DNA of 64,000 nt. It comes from Polytrichum commune. Taxonomy: Eukaryota; Streptophyta; Polytrichopsida; Polytrichales; Polytrichaceae. Positions 23,190 to 36,100 of the stretch are shown here, piece after piece. Both the position numbers and the translations under genes were made by a program. The notes beneath the pieces were generated by a model. The model worked only from the letters and a program-made list of their open reading frames with translations. It made no database searches and had not been told where the DNA came from. Position 1 is the stretch's first letter, and each line of letters opens with the position of its first letter. The DNA lies in NCBI GenBank assembly GCA_950295325.1, contig OX485804.1:23560001-23624000 (forward strand). Direction: 5' to 3'.

Positions 23190-25115
23190 ATAGATATGCA
23201 TGGGTTAAAACTTGCGTTTATGAAATGGGTTGTAGCGGATCTATGTAAGCCAGTCAGGAACCTATTTAATTTAGTTGCTAAAGAAGGTTTCTTGGCTTCA
23301 TGGACTGCCAACATTATTCAAATGATATTCAAATTTGGTGAAAGAAACTCCTTGAAGAACTATAGGACCATAATGCTCAACACAATCTTTGGGAAGCTCT
23401 ATGGCTTCACTTTGGAAAAAAATAATTAGTCGATGGGTATAATTGAAAGGAGTTAGAGCAAGAGGCCGAGCAAGTTTTAGGGAAGGTAGATCTATTTTGG
23501 ACCACAATATTCGCAAGTTGATGTCTCTATTCTTGTTTTGTTGACTTCAAAAAGCTTTTGACACAGTTCCATGTGACAAGCTTTGGGAACGCATCCAATG
23601 ATTAGGCGTACCACTTCATTTACAATAGGCCATAAAAACCCTATATACCACAATTTACGCAATAGTACGAATCAATAATGACACACATGACAAAGTAATG
23701 CCCGACATCGGTGTTAAACAAGAATGTCCCCTTTCCCTTACCCTATTTGACATGTACATTGATGAACTTGAAAATGTACATGAACATGTACATTTGGATG
23801 AGATCAATGAGGACTCTCTGTGATTATTTGATACGATGGTCACCATTTCTCTTTATGTCTATGATGTGGGTTTGCCCTCTAAATCAGGAGTAGGCCTACA
23901 AAGACTTTTGAACAAACTACATTAGTTTAGCACTTCTTTGAGCCTTGAAGTCAAATTATCTAAAACCAAATTCATAATTTTTGGCCACAACAAGAGGAAA
24001 TTAAACCTTAAGGCATGTTACCTAGACAAGGACCAAATTGAGATAACCCACGAATATAAGTGTCTTGGGATTGATTTCTATTCACATGGTTACATTGAGT
24101 CATCGAGTACAAGGTGAAGATTGGTAGATATGAAAGCCTTGATGGGCACTTCAAGGACAGAAGCAGTAGTTGGAGTCACATGTTGGAATCTCAATTCCTA
24201 TTTATTCAAGGCTCTAGTGCTTCCAACTTTCACATATGGTATTAAATTTGGGGAGGAGACTTGAAAACTCTCATTGGACAACTTTTGAGAAGGGTATGAA
24301 GATACATATGATGTCTCACGTCAAAGTATGTTCTTTAACAACCTATCATATCTTGTTGGGTGAATCTAGAGAACTTCCCATAGAATTATACACTCAAGCT
24401 CACCGTGGATTCTCAGCAATGCCTTGTTCACCTACCCTCCTCTTGGCTAAATAGTCAAGCAACCTCACTCTTTTGACACCTGGCCAAACACTTGGCACAA
24501 ATCAACAATCATGTGGAAGGCATCATGGGGTCAATCTCATTTGGAAACCCACAACAACCCAACAACATAAAAAAATGCATTAGATATGAAGGAGGCTTTT
24601 CTTATTAAAGAGTAGATTTCCTTCCATCTCTTAGGGAAGAAACTAGATTACCTCCACCTCAAGGATTTTCTCAAATATAAATGTGAATTGTACTTGAAGC
24701 AGCCATTGACACCATCACAACACAAGATTTTCGTTGCTTACCACACCACGGACCATAGACTTGCAATTGAAACTAAACGGTGGTTGATTATCTCTAAAGA
24801 TAATTAACTATGACACTTTTACTCTTACAATGCAATTGAAAATGAGGCACACTTTATGTTGAAGTGTCCCTTATATAAGCCTATTAGTGATAAATTTCCA
24901 TCGATATTCAAGAATGTAGTATCAGGGAGCCTCAAGTCTTTCTTTGAATCGGATCATCAAAGTGATATTAGTCTCTATCTCATGGACGCTACCTCACTCT
25001 GCCACTCTAGGGAATTAGCTAGGTTAAAACCATCATGATGTACTTTCAGTCCCATTATTATTTTTGACTTCCCGGACTCTAAAATCGATTTCATTTCATT
25101 ATGACGATGACGCAC
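23190..25115 (+). pseudogene. Decayed LINE, reverse transcriptase to 3' end
   Basis: Plus-strand translation in changing frames gives a collinear but broken LINE protein. Remains include NYRTIMLNTIFGKLYG (palm start), a damaged YxDD region near 23.85 kb, FGHNKRKLN-type words near 23.98 kb, SHVKVCSLTTYHILLGES, then KKLDYLHLKDFLKYKCELYL and a C-terminal NAIENEAHFMLKCPLYKP knuckle-like segment. Multiple stops and frameshifts make it inactive. It is the same family as the fragment at 2790-3445 and shares its 3' end (GGACTCTAAAATCGATTTC) with 33.1 kb. Confidence 0.85.
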
Positions 25116-25159
25116 GTGTCAATAAGATCTCGCGTTTCCAATCCAGAACGGAGTAGCTA

Positions 25160-25528
25160 AGGTAGGGGTGGCAATTTCCGTGCGGGTCCTAAAGTCGATC
25201 CCTAGGGTCGGAAGCACCTATTTAGGTGCTTTTACTTGGGTTTACAAAAGCACCTATCAAGGTGCTTTTACCGTTCACAGCGCTGCCATCGGCCGGTTTT
25301 AGAAATCCACCCTGTGGATATACCACGTACCCTATGTGTGAGTGTTGGTCACTCTACCAGGTTTCCTTTAAAAATTTGTAGGAAATCATAGACATGCTGG
25401 AATATTTTGATTTTTTCATAGTTGCTCTTGCACCAGCTTTGCGGAGCGCTCAAAATTTATAAAAAAAATAGTTTCAGCATCCCAACTAGGCACATCTGAA
25501 ATTTGGACGGAAATTGCCACCCCTACCT
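25160..25528. mobile_element. TA-flanked MITE (Stowaway-like), 369 bp
   Basis: The termini are inverted repeats beginning AGGTAGGGGTGGCAATTTCC and extending at least one more base. TA flanks both sides (25158-25159 and 25529-25530). Inside is a second palindrome, GGTGCTTTTACTTGGG and its inverted partner near 25219-25248. It has no coding capacity. The near-perfect ends suggest it is younger than the surrounding LINE debris. Confidence 0.85.
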
Positions 25529-25864
25529 TATGAGCATGCATACACTACAGAATTCATTTATTATTTTGTGAAGATCACATGCATGTATCCATGGGAGCTC
25601 GTACAACAATGGAGGTGTAACTTTTGAGTTGAGTTCACAATGTTCATCAACAAAATGAATACGAAAACATTTATGCAACACAGAATAAAATAGCAATACA
25701 GAGTTTTGATGTCACATGCAGGAAAAACAACTTTATAGATCATCGTTCTATTACTTTCACAGTTTATTATGAATTTGAGGAACCACTTCTAATTTCAGCT
25801 TCACAAATGATTAGACCCAAACTTTTGTATGCTGAATTGGATGATTCAAGAACACTGCTCGGGG

Positions 25865-26060
25865 AGAACCGGCAGTTAGTTACAGATCTACCGGTTGAAG
25901 TTCAAGACTTCAGGAGAATTAGCGATCATTTGAGAGGAATCTATAGAATATACCTCCTCAAATGAATGAAAGCAAAACCGGAAGATGTCAACATGTAACC
26001 GGTTGGATTTAGAATCAGTAGGATCTTGACCGACTATGCCCAAAAACTTCCTGGGCACTG
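25865..26060 (+). repeat. Dispersed repeat, copy 2 (first copy at 815-1025)
   Basis: This matches the segment at 815-1025 in the same orientation, sharing GTTGAAGTTCAAGACTTC and CAACATGTAACCGGTTGGA. No protein or termini are recognised. Confidence 0.6.
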
Positions 26061-26807
26061 ATTCAGAAGACGACTTCATGTCATATATAATATGATTTTC
26101 ACCTACCTTGATGATTGAGGTTGGTAATTCTCCAAATGACTTACTTCGTGTGGTAATGACGGTTTCAGTTATGAGGATCTACATCATTTGACGGTAATGA
26201 GATTAGAAATTCAAAGCAAGTATCAGGATGTGCACATTTGATATATAGGTATGGATATGGCTCAATCACCTGGTGATTAGAATATAATTTATTTGATATA
26301 GTTTTCTGAAAACATTATTTTTTATTACTTTTCATTGGTACTGATAGAAATGTGATGGAGGTGCACCCACAAAAATACTGCTTGTTATCAACCATGAATT
26401 ACATCGTGGAAATGTTTTCAAATAAATTGAAAGTATGATTTTCTTCAATTTTTGGTCATCTTGGTTCTTTGGTAGAATTATGTTCACAACAATGTTAGAG
26501 GAAGGCAATTGATGATGAAGGCAATACAACAAGACTTTAAGTACTGGAATTAGTACTTTTGTTCTCGGGGGGTGCACCTTTCATTAAAACCTAGAATCAC
26601 GTGCGTTCACTGCATACTCTAAAAACCCCCTATATACAAGTTATTTTTTGTGAAATGAAGTAATACACATACAATTGCAACAATAAATATGCAAGTAAAA
26701 ATATGTATACACAAAAAAACATCCATTCATATATAGTCATTAACATAAGTATACAAATATATATTTTGAACAATAATCAACCCCTATAATATGTATAACA
26801 AAATATC

Positions 26808-27368
26808 CTAGCTTTCATCAGCAAAGTCGTTGAAAACTTTTTCATCTCCCGGATGTAACTCATAAACATTTGATTCACCAATATATGTCATTATAGCCAA
26901 TGCAATTATTGTCTCTAAGTCTACCATCAAATGATCAGTAAGATCATATGTCCACTTGTTGTTAGCCCCTTTTTGATACCAACATAAACCAATATCCACG
27001 TTTGATGGACGGTCCATCAAGTCAATTGGATCCCTATACTCCACCCCACGATTACCAAACTTCCTCGGCATTTTATAAACTCTCCCAACAAACCAAACCT
27101 TAAGTGCCTTAACTTGAGTAGATTTTTTTGGCCTACCTCGTTTTTTCACAGTTTTAGCTTCAGGTGTGTTAAAAAAACACACAACACAGTCACAACCAAG
27201 CTTTAACAAAGTGTCATGGTTTCCAACACTCAGGAGTTTAGGCTTCATATATAATATGCCAGCTCTAATTCGAGTCAACCGATCTTTACACAAAGAAGGA
27301 TTGTCATTCAATTGACTAACAAGTGTACTTTTAAACATTCTAGACTCCCCTATCATTACATAAGCCAC
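26808..27368 (-). CDS. Unknown protein with an AT-hook, probably element-borne
   Basis: One uninterrupted frame gives 186 aa, and the reading continues upstream of the first Met (EIPSLSNAKSAVAYVMIG) to about 27393, where a stop occurs. The centre has KKRGRPKKS, a canonical AT-hook that binds the minor groove of AT-rich DNA. The C-terminal part (CWYQKGANNKWTY, then DHLMVDLETIIALAIMTYI) is conserved in a truncated copy at 20655-20854. I do not recognise the family. The segment DHLMVDLETIIALAIM vaguely recalls the last strand and helix of tubby/LURP-one folds, but this is weak. The ORF ends 155 bp past the DUF3455 stop codon on the same strand. Repetition in the window and the shared flanks point to a mobile origin. 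Confidence 0.55.
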   Translation of the reverse strand: MAYVMIGESRMFKSTLVSQLNDNPSLCKDRLTRIRAGILYMKPKLLSVGNHDTLLKLGCDCVVCFFNTPEAKTVKKRGRPKKSTQVKALKVWFVGRVYKMPRKFGNRGVEYRDPIDLMDRPSNVDIGLCWYQKGANNKWTYDLTDHLMVDLETIIALAIMTYIGESNVYELHPGDEKVFNDFADES

Positions 27369-27522
27369 AGCTGACTTTGCATTTGATAGAGAGGGAATTT
27401 CTCACCAGCAGTGTCGAGTAAGGACATCTGCTGCATTCGAAAATAGGCCATCCGAGGGACAAAAACTCACATGCCCAGAAATGTATGTCTGGCTATTTCT
27501 TTCAATTGGTCACTGTGGCCTA

Positions 27523-28954
27523 TTAATCTGTCAATGGAACATAATATGCATAATCACATGTGTATCGCGACTTCCGAATGTGGCCTTTCTTGTCGCCGGA
27601 TTTGAGGGGTGGTGCAGCACCAAGGTAAGTGTTGTATCGCTGAACGTAGGCCACTTTGCCAAAGAATTTCCTGCCATCCACCAACAGAGTAAAATCAACT
27701 TCAGATCGAAATATCCAGTTCATAGTCCTCGCACCCTTCATGTGTTTCCTTATTCTTCATGTTCTTGTTATTGTTTCCCTTCCAAAACTTGATTCATTAA
27801 TTGGCACCAGTACCCCTCTTCCATTCCAAAAGGGAAAAAGGCAAAAACAAGGGATCATGTTCTTCCTTGTTCTTCATGCTGTTTTAGTTGGTACTGTATC
27901 GTAATTCGATTCAACAACACTAGTACCCCACTTCCATGGCAACAGAATTAGCAAAATGGAAAAGGAAAAAAAAAGGAGAGGATCTAAGTCATGACAAGAA
28001 AAAAATCGTCTCACTTTGGGACCCTATCCAGCTGCAAGCCATCCCATCAATATGGTTAGGTGTGGGTTTAACAACAGACATCAAAAAGCAATTTGTTCAA
28101 AAGAGACTAGACTACATGCTCAATATATGCTAACCATTCTAAGCTTAATGGTCAACACCGAATAGCCGGACTTCTATGACCACTTGAGGAGCACGAGAAT
28201 CTTTGCTTTGATATGAAGAACATATTCATATGAGCTCTGAAAATGATGAGGCAAATCACTATGGGCACTAAATTGTGTGTTTCAAATCCTACGTGAAGTG
28301 AGTGCAGAGAGGAAAACATATCCAAATAACACACGTGTCCCTGACGTGCCTTCATGTTCCGGGGATCATGTAGCCAAGAATAACGTAACCTGACCAGGAT
28401 GCAAATTGATAAATCATGAACTTGCAGAAAAACAGTAATTACAAGGTGAAAAAAGGATGCAAATTGGAAACTCTTAAAACTCACTTGTTTCCATGGGATT
28501 GTGTGGTGCCGAGGAGGGCCCAAGCAACGTTATCTTGGCCTTCAATTGCCGTCGCCTTCACTTTGCATGTGACAGAACTATAGGGGAAGCCTTTCGAAGG
28601 CAGAGTCTCCCAGCTAGGCTGGCCGCCGAGGGTGTCAGGTTGGGGCAGGTAGTAATGAAGACCCACCTCTTGTTTCTGCGAATTATACAAGCTCGCCGTT
28701 GCATTGTTATTCACCCAGCTCGACCCATTGAATTCGTAGTACTGGTAGCCCTTTGCGGTGAGCAGAAGGTGAAGCTTGTATCCTTCAGGTACCCCAATTT
28801 GGGCTGGAACCTTAGGGAGCGGTATTGTTTTAAACTTGGTCTCTTCGAGGTCACGGGCGGCAGTACAAGAATGTAGAGGATTGAGTGAAAAAGAAAGAAT
28901 AAAGATTACTGCTGAGAAAGCTGACCGCCCACTAAACCCCATCGCGCCTACCAA
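27523..28954 (-). CDS. Secreted DUF3455-family protein
   Basis: Two exons, 28954-28485 and 27670-27523, join in phase across a GT-AG intron of 814 bp to give 205 aa. The N-terminus has a hydrophobic signal segment (about residues 8-32, FSAVIFILSFSLNPLHSC), so the protein is probably secreted. The DUF3455 domain follows: VPEGYKLHLLLTAKGYQYYE, then GSSWVNNNATASLYN, VGLHYYLPQPDTLGGQPSWE and, across the splice, TTQSHGNKKFFGKVAYVQRY, AAPP and YTCDYAYY. The tail TYVQR...Y..Y.FY-like ending is typical of the family, which supports the distant second exon. Function is unknown; the family is known from bacteria, fungi and, to my knowledge, bryophytes. The start could also be the Met at 28942. Confidence 0.88.
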
Positions 28955-28999
28955 CTTTGATGTACGTAAAAGATTTTACTTATACTTACAAAACACTCA

Positions 29000-31900
29000 A
29001 AATTGAAAGGTGTGACCACACGTGTGTACCCACACTCCAGCCTGTATCAACGTTATCTTTGGGATGGTATAGCTACTGCAATTTCGGCATGATATAAATG
29101 AATTACCATGTACTGGTATGTCAACATCAAACTTTTTATTCAAGTATCAAACATCAGTATCAATCTCTAGCTGAATTTTCATTCAAACTTTTTTCCAGCT
29201 TGACATTCTCCACCATATGTGATTCACGCCACACATTCAAGCGAGCCCTCTAAATCATGACAACCTCAACAAGAGATCGCCCGTCAGAGCTGTGGCAACT
29301 GAGAAAACTAACAGATTCGTTGAGAGCTCAACCTTGGACCTCTACCTATATACGTTTTTTTTTTTGCAGGGAGAAGTTGTGATGACAATATCGACCGCCT
29401 TATAAAAATGGGATTTGAGTGGACACAGAGGCACCCTCTCCGTACTGGAATGAAATGAACTTGAAAATTGCTACGCGCTGGAGAAGCTGGTGATAAGAGC
29501 TTCGTAGTCAACACACACGTAGGCGACTTGATGAGAACCAGGATCTTGACTTGGAGACACACGAATGATCATCATTTTGTTGTCACTCCAGTATCTGCGA
29601 GGTGCATTTCATTTCACTTCGGTTCCGACCTCTTCCTCCACCTTTATACTATGTAATCTGACCAACCTGAGCCAGTAGAGATAATAAACTTGCCTTTTTT
29701 GCATGAATGGGTCCACATGTTGCCCTTCTTTATATGAATCGGCCAGTGCTGTTGAGGCATGTGACTTTTCTGGCTTCAATGTCGATCCAGCAACTTTACA
29801 AATTTAGTGAAAGTGGTTTTTTTATAGAAACCTTCCCTGTGTCAAATGCGACTGAAGGGTCCTTTCCCACCTGATCCTGAAGTCTACCCTCCATATCTGT
29901 TAACACTTTGGAGCAAGGAAACTTGTTACTCTTATGTGGTGTTAACACTTATCAGGGGTACCTGATAGCATATACCATCTGTAACACTTACATGAATAAC
30001 ACTTATGTGGCTTCGGAATTGAAGACAATAACACTTGTATAAGGGTGATATTACACAAGAGATGAATGTCATTATACATCTAAGCGTAAATGGAAGAACG
30101 AATCTACAGTAGTTTGATGAAATTCGTTTGCATGCCAAGATCATGTTTCCTTTTGAGGTGATCGAATGCTCTAGATGAGAGGTGTAATATCAGTAAGTCT
30201 TTGTTCCAAAAATTGTTTCAAGGTCACTAATGCACTTTCATTATCCTTGAATCCTACTCTATCTTGCCACCACAATCACCAATTTGCACATTGCGAACTT
30301 CTTCAAGGGGTTCATTGTCAGTTGCATCATCTTTGTCATCAAGCATACCTATAATTTCCTCCTCGACATGTACGTAGGGACTGTTGAGATCAAATTCCAC
30401 TTCAACACTGATGAATTCATGTGCATTCATAGTGGGTCCAATTTCACTCTTTGCATGCAGATACCAACGCCAGTTTTTCTAATAGGATAGTAGGGTTTTA
30501 TATTTCAAGCAAGTTATTGAATTCCATAGCCTCAAATCCATCCAAATTGACACTTATCAAGGTGGATCTATTGAAGAGGGGAGCATAAATTTCATAAATT
30601 CTCTTAACAATTAACATTTATTAGTGTAAGTGTTGGATTCTTTTGGGGGGAGCACCATTTTCCTTGACACACATGCAATTTTAACACTTATCCGGGGAGG
30701 GTGGACTATAAAAGGGACCTTTCCCACCTGACCCTATCCAGAGTGTTTATTTCGAGTATTCTATAATAATATAGAGTTTTTTTTTTTTTTTTTCCCACCT
30801 GCGAACTTTTCTAGTGCCGGACCTAGGTGGATGCCTACATGGCTGATGTAGACCCACCATATCCACCCAGAAGCTCCGAAGATGCTCCGCTCCCAATTTT
30901 TCGTAGAATTTTGCAACGGAAACTCGTTGTTTGATTGGCTGCAACACAAAAAGCAGGGTTGTCAGTGAATGTGTGAGGAGGAGGTCCATCTACATGATAA
31001 CGTTGATGATGTAACAGTATTCACGCATGGCTGGGTGGTAATAAAGTGAAGGCAGATTTCTCTGCGGATCGGAGCTGATGCATGGAGGAATGCCAATCTG
31101 CAGAAGAATTGTGGAGACGATGTGAAATTATATGTTTCGTTCCGCCTTGCAGATTCCGAGAGCTTGCTTTCCGCAGACTGGTGGAGATCATCTTGAAGGG
31201 TTTAGTTCCTAATTGTAATGGGATTCTGATCTGCGAAATTGTCCACCGTCATTCTTTCAAAAAGATTATTTGCAGGGTGGCAGGGTTCATGTACTGTACC
31301 ATGCGACGGCCATGTCACCGTCGACATCTGCTTTGAGTACTGATGAATGTAACGCCCAAGGAGATTATCCTCGCCTGGAACTCGAATGCAAAAGAGGAAG
31401 TCATGTACTGTGGCTAGAGGCGGAAGAGGACTCCATCGACGATAATTCCTCAGCTTTCTCATGCTACTTGTGGGGTGCCATCATGAAGCTGTTCTCAGAA
31501 AGTATGAAGTTTTGTGATGTTTCCACACATCCCAAAATCTACTCTTAGCCCTCTGTATAGGAAATGCGGTAACTCTTCACAAGTGAAATTTTTCATTATT
31601 GTTAAATCTTCTACCTTGCGTTCATACCGACAACTGAAGTCAAGGGTTACACTAATGTCCTGTGCGACCGATTCATTTGGAAATTGTATTTTTAATATAT
31701 CAAAAATCAATATGGAAAAAGAAATGAATTTTCCTGACCGAAGTGGTGAAGGTGCTACAATAGCTATTCTTTTGTCTTTTTTTTCAATATACACATTAGA
31801 GAAAAACAATTTGGCCTCTTCCTTATGTATAATGTGTATGCTAATGCCTCAAATAATGCCCCTTTCAACACTCACGTTGGTTCGTACATGGTATGCAGAG

Positions 31901-32270
31901 ATGAATTCACTGAAGTGTAAACTCAAATTTCATGATCTTGCAAACCAACTTAGCAATAGGATCTACCGGTTTCATTGGAATCATAAACCAAGTTCACTAT
32001 ATGAACAACCCATTTAACTTGAACTATTGACCTTTTCCACTACATGTTGTGAACAATTTCATGATTTGGTACCCATTTTCATAACTTCACAAAATCAAAT
32101 TCATGACCTACATAATTTTATTTCACAAAGAACGGTACATCATGTAAAAGATTCTCATAATCACTCCCCACGACTAAGGATGAGGCATCTATGATTGATA
32201 AAATAAGAGAGTTTGCATCTATTTAGGAGGAGTAATAATAGCTAGGGATAACTTTTGCTGCGAAGATAAA
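29000..32270. other. Intergenic DNA with weak repeats
   Basis: No known protein is visible. A 23-bp motif of the form AGGGTCCTTTCCCACCTGA occurs at about 29856 and, slightly changed, at about 30707 in the same orientation, with TAACACTTAT words between, suggesting an old element of about 0.87 kb. Frames at 31082-31336, 31270-31548 and 31514-32017 (167 aa) have no domains I recognise and may be chance or remains of an unknown gene. A T-run lies at about 30778-30794. Confidence 0.35.
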
Positions 32271-32276
32271 AGATAA

Positions 32277-32361
32277 AAAAATTTGTAGCAATTTATATAT
32301 TCATGAAATAAAAGATAAATTCTAATTTATTTCATGAATATATAAATTGCTACAAATTTTT
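32277..32361. repeat. Perfect 36-bp inverted repeat, 13-base loop
   Basis: The left arm 32277-32312 and right arm 32326-32361 are exact reverse complements; they start AAAAATTTGTAGCAATTT and its complement. The arms are AT-rich and the loop is 13 bases. No coding sequence overlaps. The structure could be a tiny foldback MITE, a transcription-associated hairpin or a small-RNA precursor. Confidence 0.9.
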
Positions 32362-33089
32362 GAAGCTGTAAAGTTTACTAGAACACACAATCAATGTATA
32401 GGTTAACCCATAACCACTCATCTAAATGCTAATTCTTGGCTACAAAAGTTGTGAAAACTCTTATGAGGGTGATCAATCACAAGCCACCACCATAGAAACC
32501 TTAACTCCATTCGACTAAACAATATAGATCTCATCCATGTTGCCATTACATGTACCCTAGTGAGCGGTTAAATGGACTCGGCCAAATGTGGATGCCTTGA
32601 CCTTAGCTCTACCAAAATTTCAAACTGACCTCTCATACTGGATCCAACCTTGGGACCACATATGCAATGTTTGCTTGTACATCATCATTAATGTGACCTG
32701 ATAATGTTCGATGATTTTAGAGACCATTCCATCGGACATGACTTTTAATGTGTCCAAATACCCATTCTGCAACATTGAGAAATGGATTATATGATGGCAA
32801 ACATAAGAAGATGTGTCCAACATCTTCAGAAGCTTGTTGTATTACATGAAGTTGCAAGAGGCAAAGGTCCACTATCATGAAATTGAGGTGTGCCACATGT
32901 CAAGTCAATTTAAAAGAATCATGAACACATTTATAAGGCTCATGAAATTGGTAGAATTTCTTGGGTAACATTGGTTCAAAGGTTCGTGAACTAGCTTAGA
33001 ACCTTCATGAGATTGAGTTTTCACTTTTGTGAAGTCCTTAGACCAAAGGAATAAAAGGTGAGATGAAATTGAATTCGTCAACTAGGCTT

Positions 33090-33165
33090 CTTCTTGATGG
33101 ATTCTTCCCATAAGCCTTTTGGCTTCTCGGACTTTAAAATCAATCATTTCATTTCAATGGCGAAT
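33090..33165 (+). repeat. 3' tail fragment of the YVDD-type LINE
   Basis: The words CCCATAAGCCTTTTGGCTTC and CGGACTTTAAAATCAATCA, then TTTCATTTCAATGGCGA, match the 3' end of the decayed LINE at about 25.04-25.12 kb. Only the tail is recognisable, consistent with strong 5' truncation. Confidence 0.55.
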
Positions 33166-33169
33166 GTTG

Positions 33170-36100
33170 AGAGTTCTTTTTTTTGTATCCACATATTCTA
33201 AGCATCTTGAAACATAACATTTTTCATCCATGTTGGTCGGTTCCATGACCCTAGAAAATGTGAACAATATCCCGTGGACCCCTTCAACAAATCGGAAATG
33301 ATTGTTTAGTATTCATACATTCAGGCTAAACTTGGAAAATGGAGGAGTCAGGGTGAGTTTCCATGTAGGCCATTCGCCCACCAAGTTCTAGTGTGAATAA
33401 GGACAAACACGCCCAAATGTAGTGGGAATCTGGTGGGGTAGGGTTCATTTGTATCAACTAGCTACTTCCTAGCTTGTCAAATCTAGGCCCATCTACTAAC
33501 CTCCTCCCGGTTACCAAGGATGGAGGTTCTAGACCAACAATGATTCTTTTAAGTCTTCAACCGCTTTTAAATCATTTGGTGACCGGCACTTGTAGGTTAA
33601 AGATTCTTTAGTGGGTGCATGGAAGTCTAGAGGCTCGTGTCCATGACCCCTCATATTCCAACGGACCATCAGGAGATGGTTGAATGACCGCTCGTGCTTA
33701 ACTACATGCGAACACCTCTGGCCCACTAGTATCTAGAATCTAGTGGGCAAGTGGAAACTCACCCTCGTACTCCCGGCACTATGCGCAGGAATTCATGTTC
33801 ATTCCTAGAATATATGTACGAAACATTGTGCATCCCAATACTATTCCATGAACTTATTATCAATAACAACACTATCGTTGAAAAAACCGACATTATTCAC
33901 AATACTCTTATTATTCAAACCGGCACTATTCATTGTTCGTACCATCATCAATTTCTACTTGTTTTCTAAGTTTCTTCCCATGAAAATAAGACAGTGGAGG
34001 CCCACGCCGGACGCTAAATTAAACATAGAATGGAACACAACCATGCAACTGAACAATGTTTCGGAGGAGTTGCCGGGACAGTAAGTATTGGATTCAATGC
34101 CTGGCCACAAGAGTCCTTAAAGTTATAGAATCTAGGCATCTTAAAAGGTGCCAGGAGAGTACGTACAGCCATATGCTTGATGACTGTGGTCCAAATTCGG
34201 GAGCTGAGCTTTGTGATCGTGTAGAAAAAGAGTCCAAGGCTAGGTCACAAAGAGCCTAGGCTTCTGGAATGCAGGAAATTTTGGGAGAACAATGGTAAGC
34301 TTAAGTGCGATATTTCAAATGTTCAATACTGTTTTCAATTCGAGTGGCATGAAAGTCACTTGAGATGTGTAGATAGAGAGGTGTTCATGATTTGAATCTG
34401 CTAAAATTGCATGAGTTAACAACGCTCTCAAGACTGCGGAGGAGGCTGCAAGCTCACGGAAGTCATGGACAACTTCGACACGTGACGGGGAAGCAACAAG
34501 GTCAATTTTTGCTTTGAAATTATAGGATAAAATCCACAGACCATATTATGTGCAATTTTTTACCCCATGAAATTTGCATGAGGTTTAATATGTATGTACT
34601 TTTTCATATAAAAAAGAATCTCACATAGGGGGGTTTGAAAGTAAGCACTTCTCTGGCACTGGTCCTCGACATTATGTGCATCATGTGCTCCAATATCTCT
34701 TGGAATTTCAAGTCACCGTTTGTTGGCTTACCTGATCAAGAGTGTATCGTGCTTGGGCACCATACCCTGTTGGGGGTTGTGTGATTCCACTATATGCACC
34801 CCAAAAAGATGCCCCTTTATTTGTTTCGAGCCTCGGTGATCCTATATTATGAAAGTAGATGATTCTTTTGTCCCAATTTTTGGGAAATGAATAAATGTGA
34901 CAAAGAAATCAAGAACTTGCTCACGAGCAAGAGGTCACATACAATAATGTTAGAATTCATCTATTTAATTGAATCTAATTTTATGAGTTTGTTTTAATTG
35001 ATTTGATTAATGAAAAGACATCGAAGCACACATTACCATCTGATCATCGGCATCATGTGCAAATTAAAACAATGTTGCTTCAAGCATGTAGTCACTTAGC
35101 TTTTAGAGTGTGTACTATTATGGCAACTATCCATCATCCAAAGCTTTTTCGACAGCAACCATGGATTTGCAACATCTAATATATAAGCTCATATAATAAC
35201 AAAACATATCTACCATACATTCTAGAAAAGTCGAACGGTGATCACGTGAATAATCGTGCAATCAACATTCCAAAAACGATCATCCGTCTATAATAATATG
35301 TTCAACAAACCATGCAAGAACCACCCGGGACATAAATTTATATTCACAAGTGCAATGAACCAAGATAGCAAGGAGCCATACTACTCTATACACTTTCAAA
35401 AGAGTAAATAACAAAGGCACATGGGCCGCGACAAAATCACCATTCCCAAGGTCCAGAACTGTTGGCTTTTGACGGGGGCATGTTGAGATGGTGCAAGGAT
35501 GACCCGGGACACTAATTCAGATGAACATGTGCATTGGACCGGATTGGCATGGGTTCAAACAACTATCATAAAACCAAGAGAAGATAGTAGTAAGCTTCCA
35601 TACTTCCCGAAAAGTGCCTGCTATTGGGGGAACCATATCAAGCTTACCATGATTCCCATCTTGAATTGGAATAATAAAAATGAACTCGACATTCAAATGC
35701 TTTGCAACAACGAACATAACATTGCTAAGCTCCACCTGCCACTTACCCTAGGCAAGTCAATAATTCGGCCAGGAGCCGGGAAAATACATGTGTTTGATTC
35801 TCAAAAAAATGATGGCTATAGTCTTAAGTGTCGCAACAAGGTCCCCATGGAGCAGGGCATCTCTTTTTAATTAGACTGAGCGAGGGAGCATGAGATTTAG
35901 TAATGTTTCGAGGATTGGGAGAACATTGACAGTAATGACAAACCAAGTAACCTCACCAATCAAACACTAAATTATTGCACGGCAACTAAAGATGTGCATT
36001 CAATTTTCCAATGACTCCAACATTTCAAGTAGCGCTGTGTGTTCAATTCTCTGATGACTCCATCATTTCTTATCACAATATATATCTTAGACTGATCCAC

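Noticed and set aside
28152..28523. Continuation of the DUF3455 frame directly past 28485 as the protein end.
   Set aside because: A GTGAGT donor at 28484 joins in phase to an exon at 27670 that restores the family C-terminus, a much better model.
31514..32017. A 167-codon plus-strand frame and a 104-codon minus-strand frame on the same DNA.
   Set aside because: Neither shows a domain, and both being open on AT-rich DNA suggests chance. Not excluded as an exon of an unknown gene.
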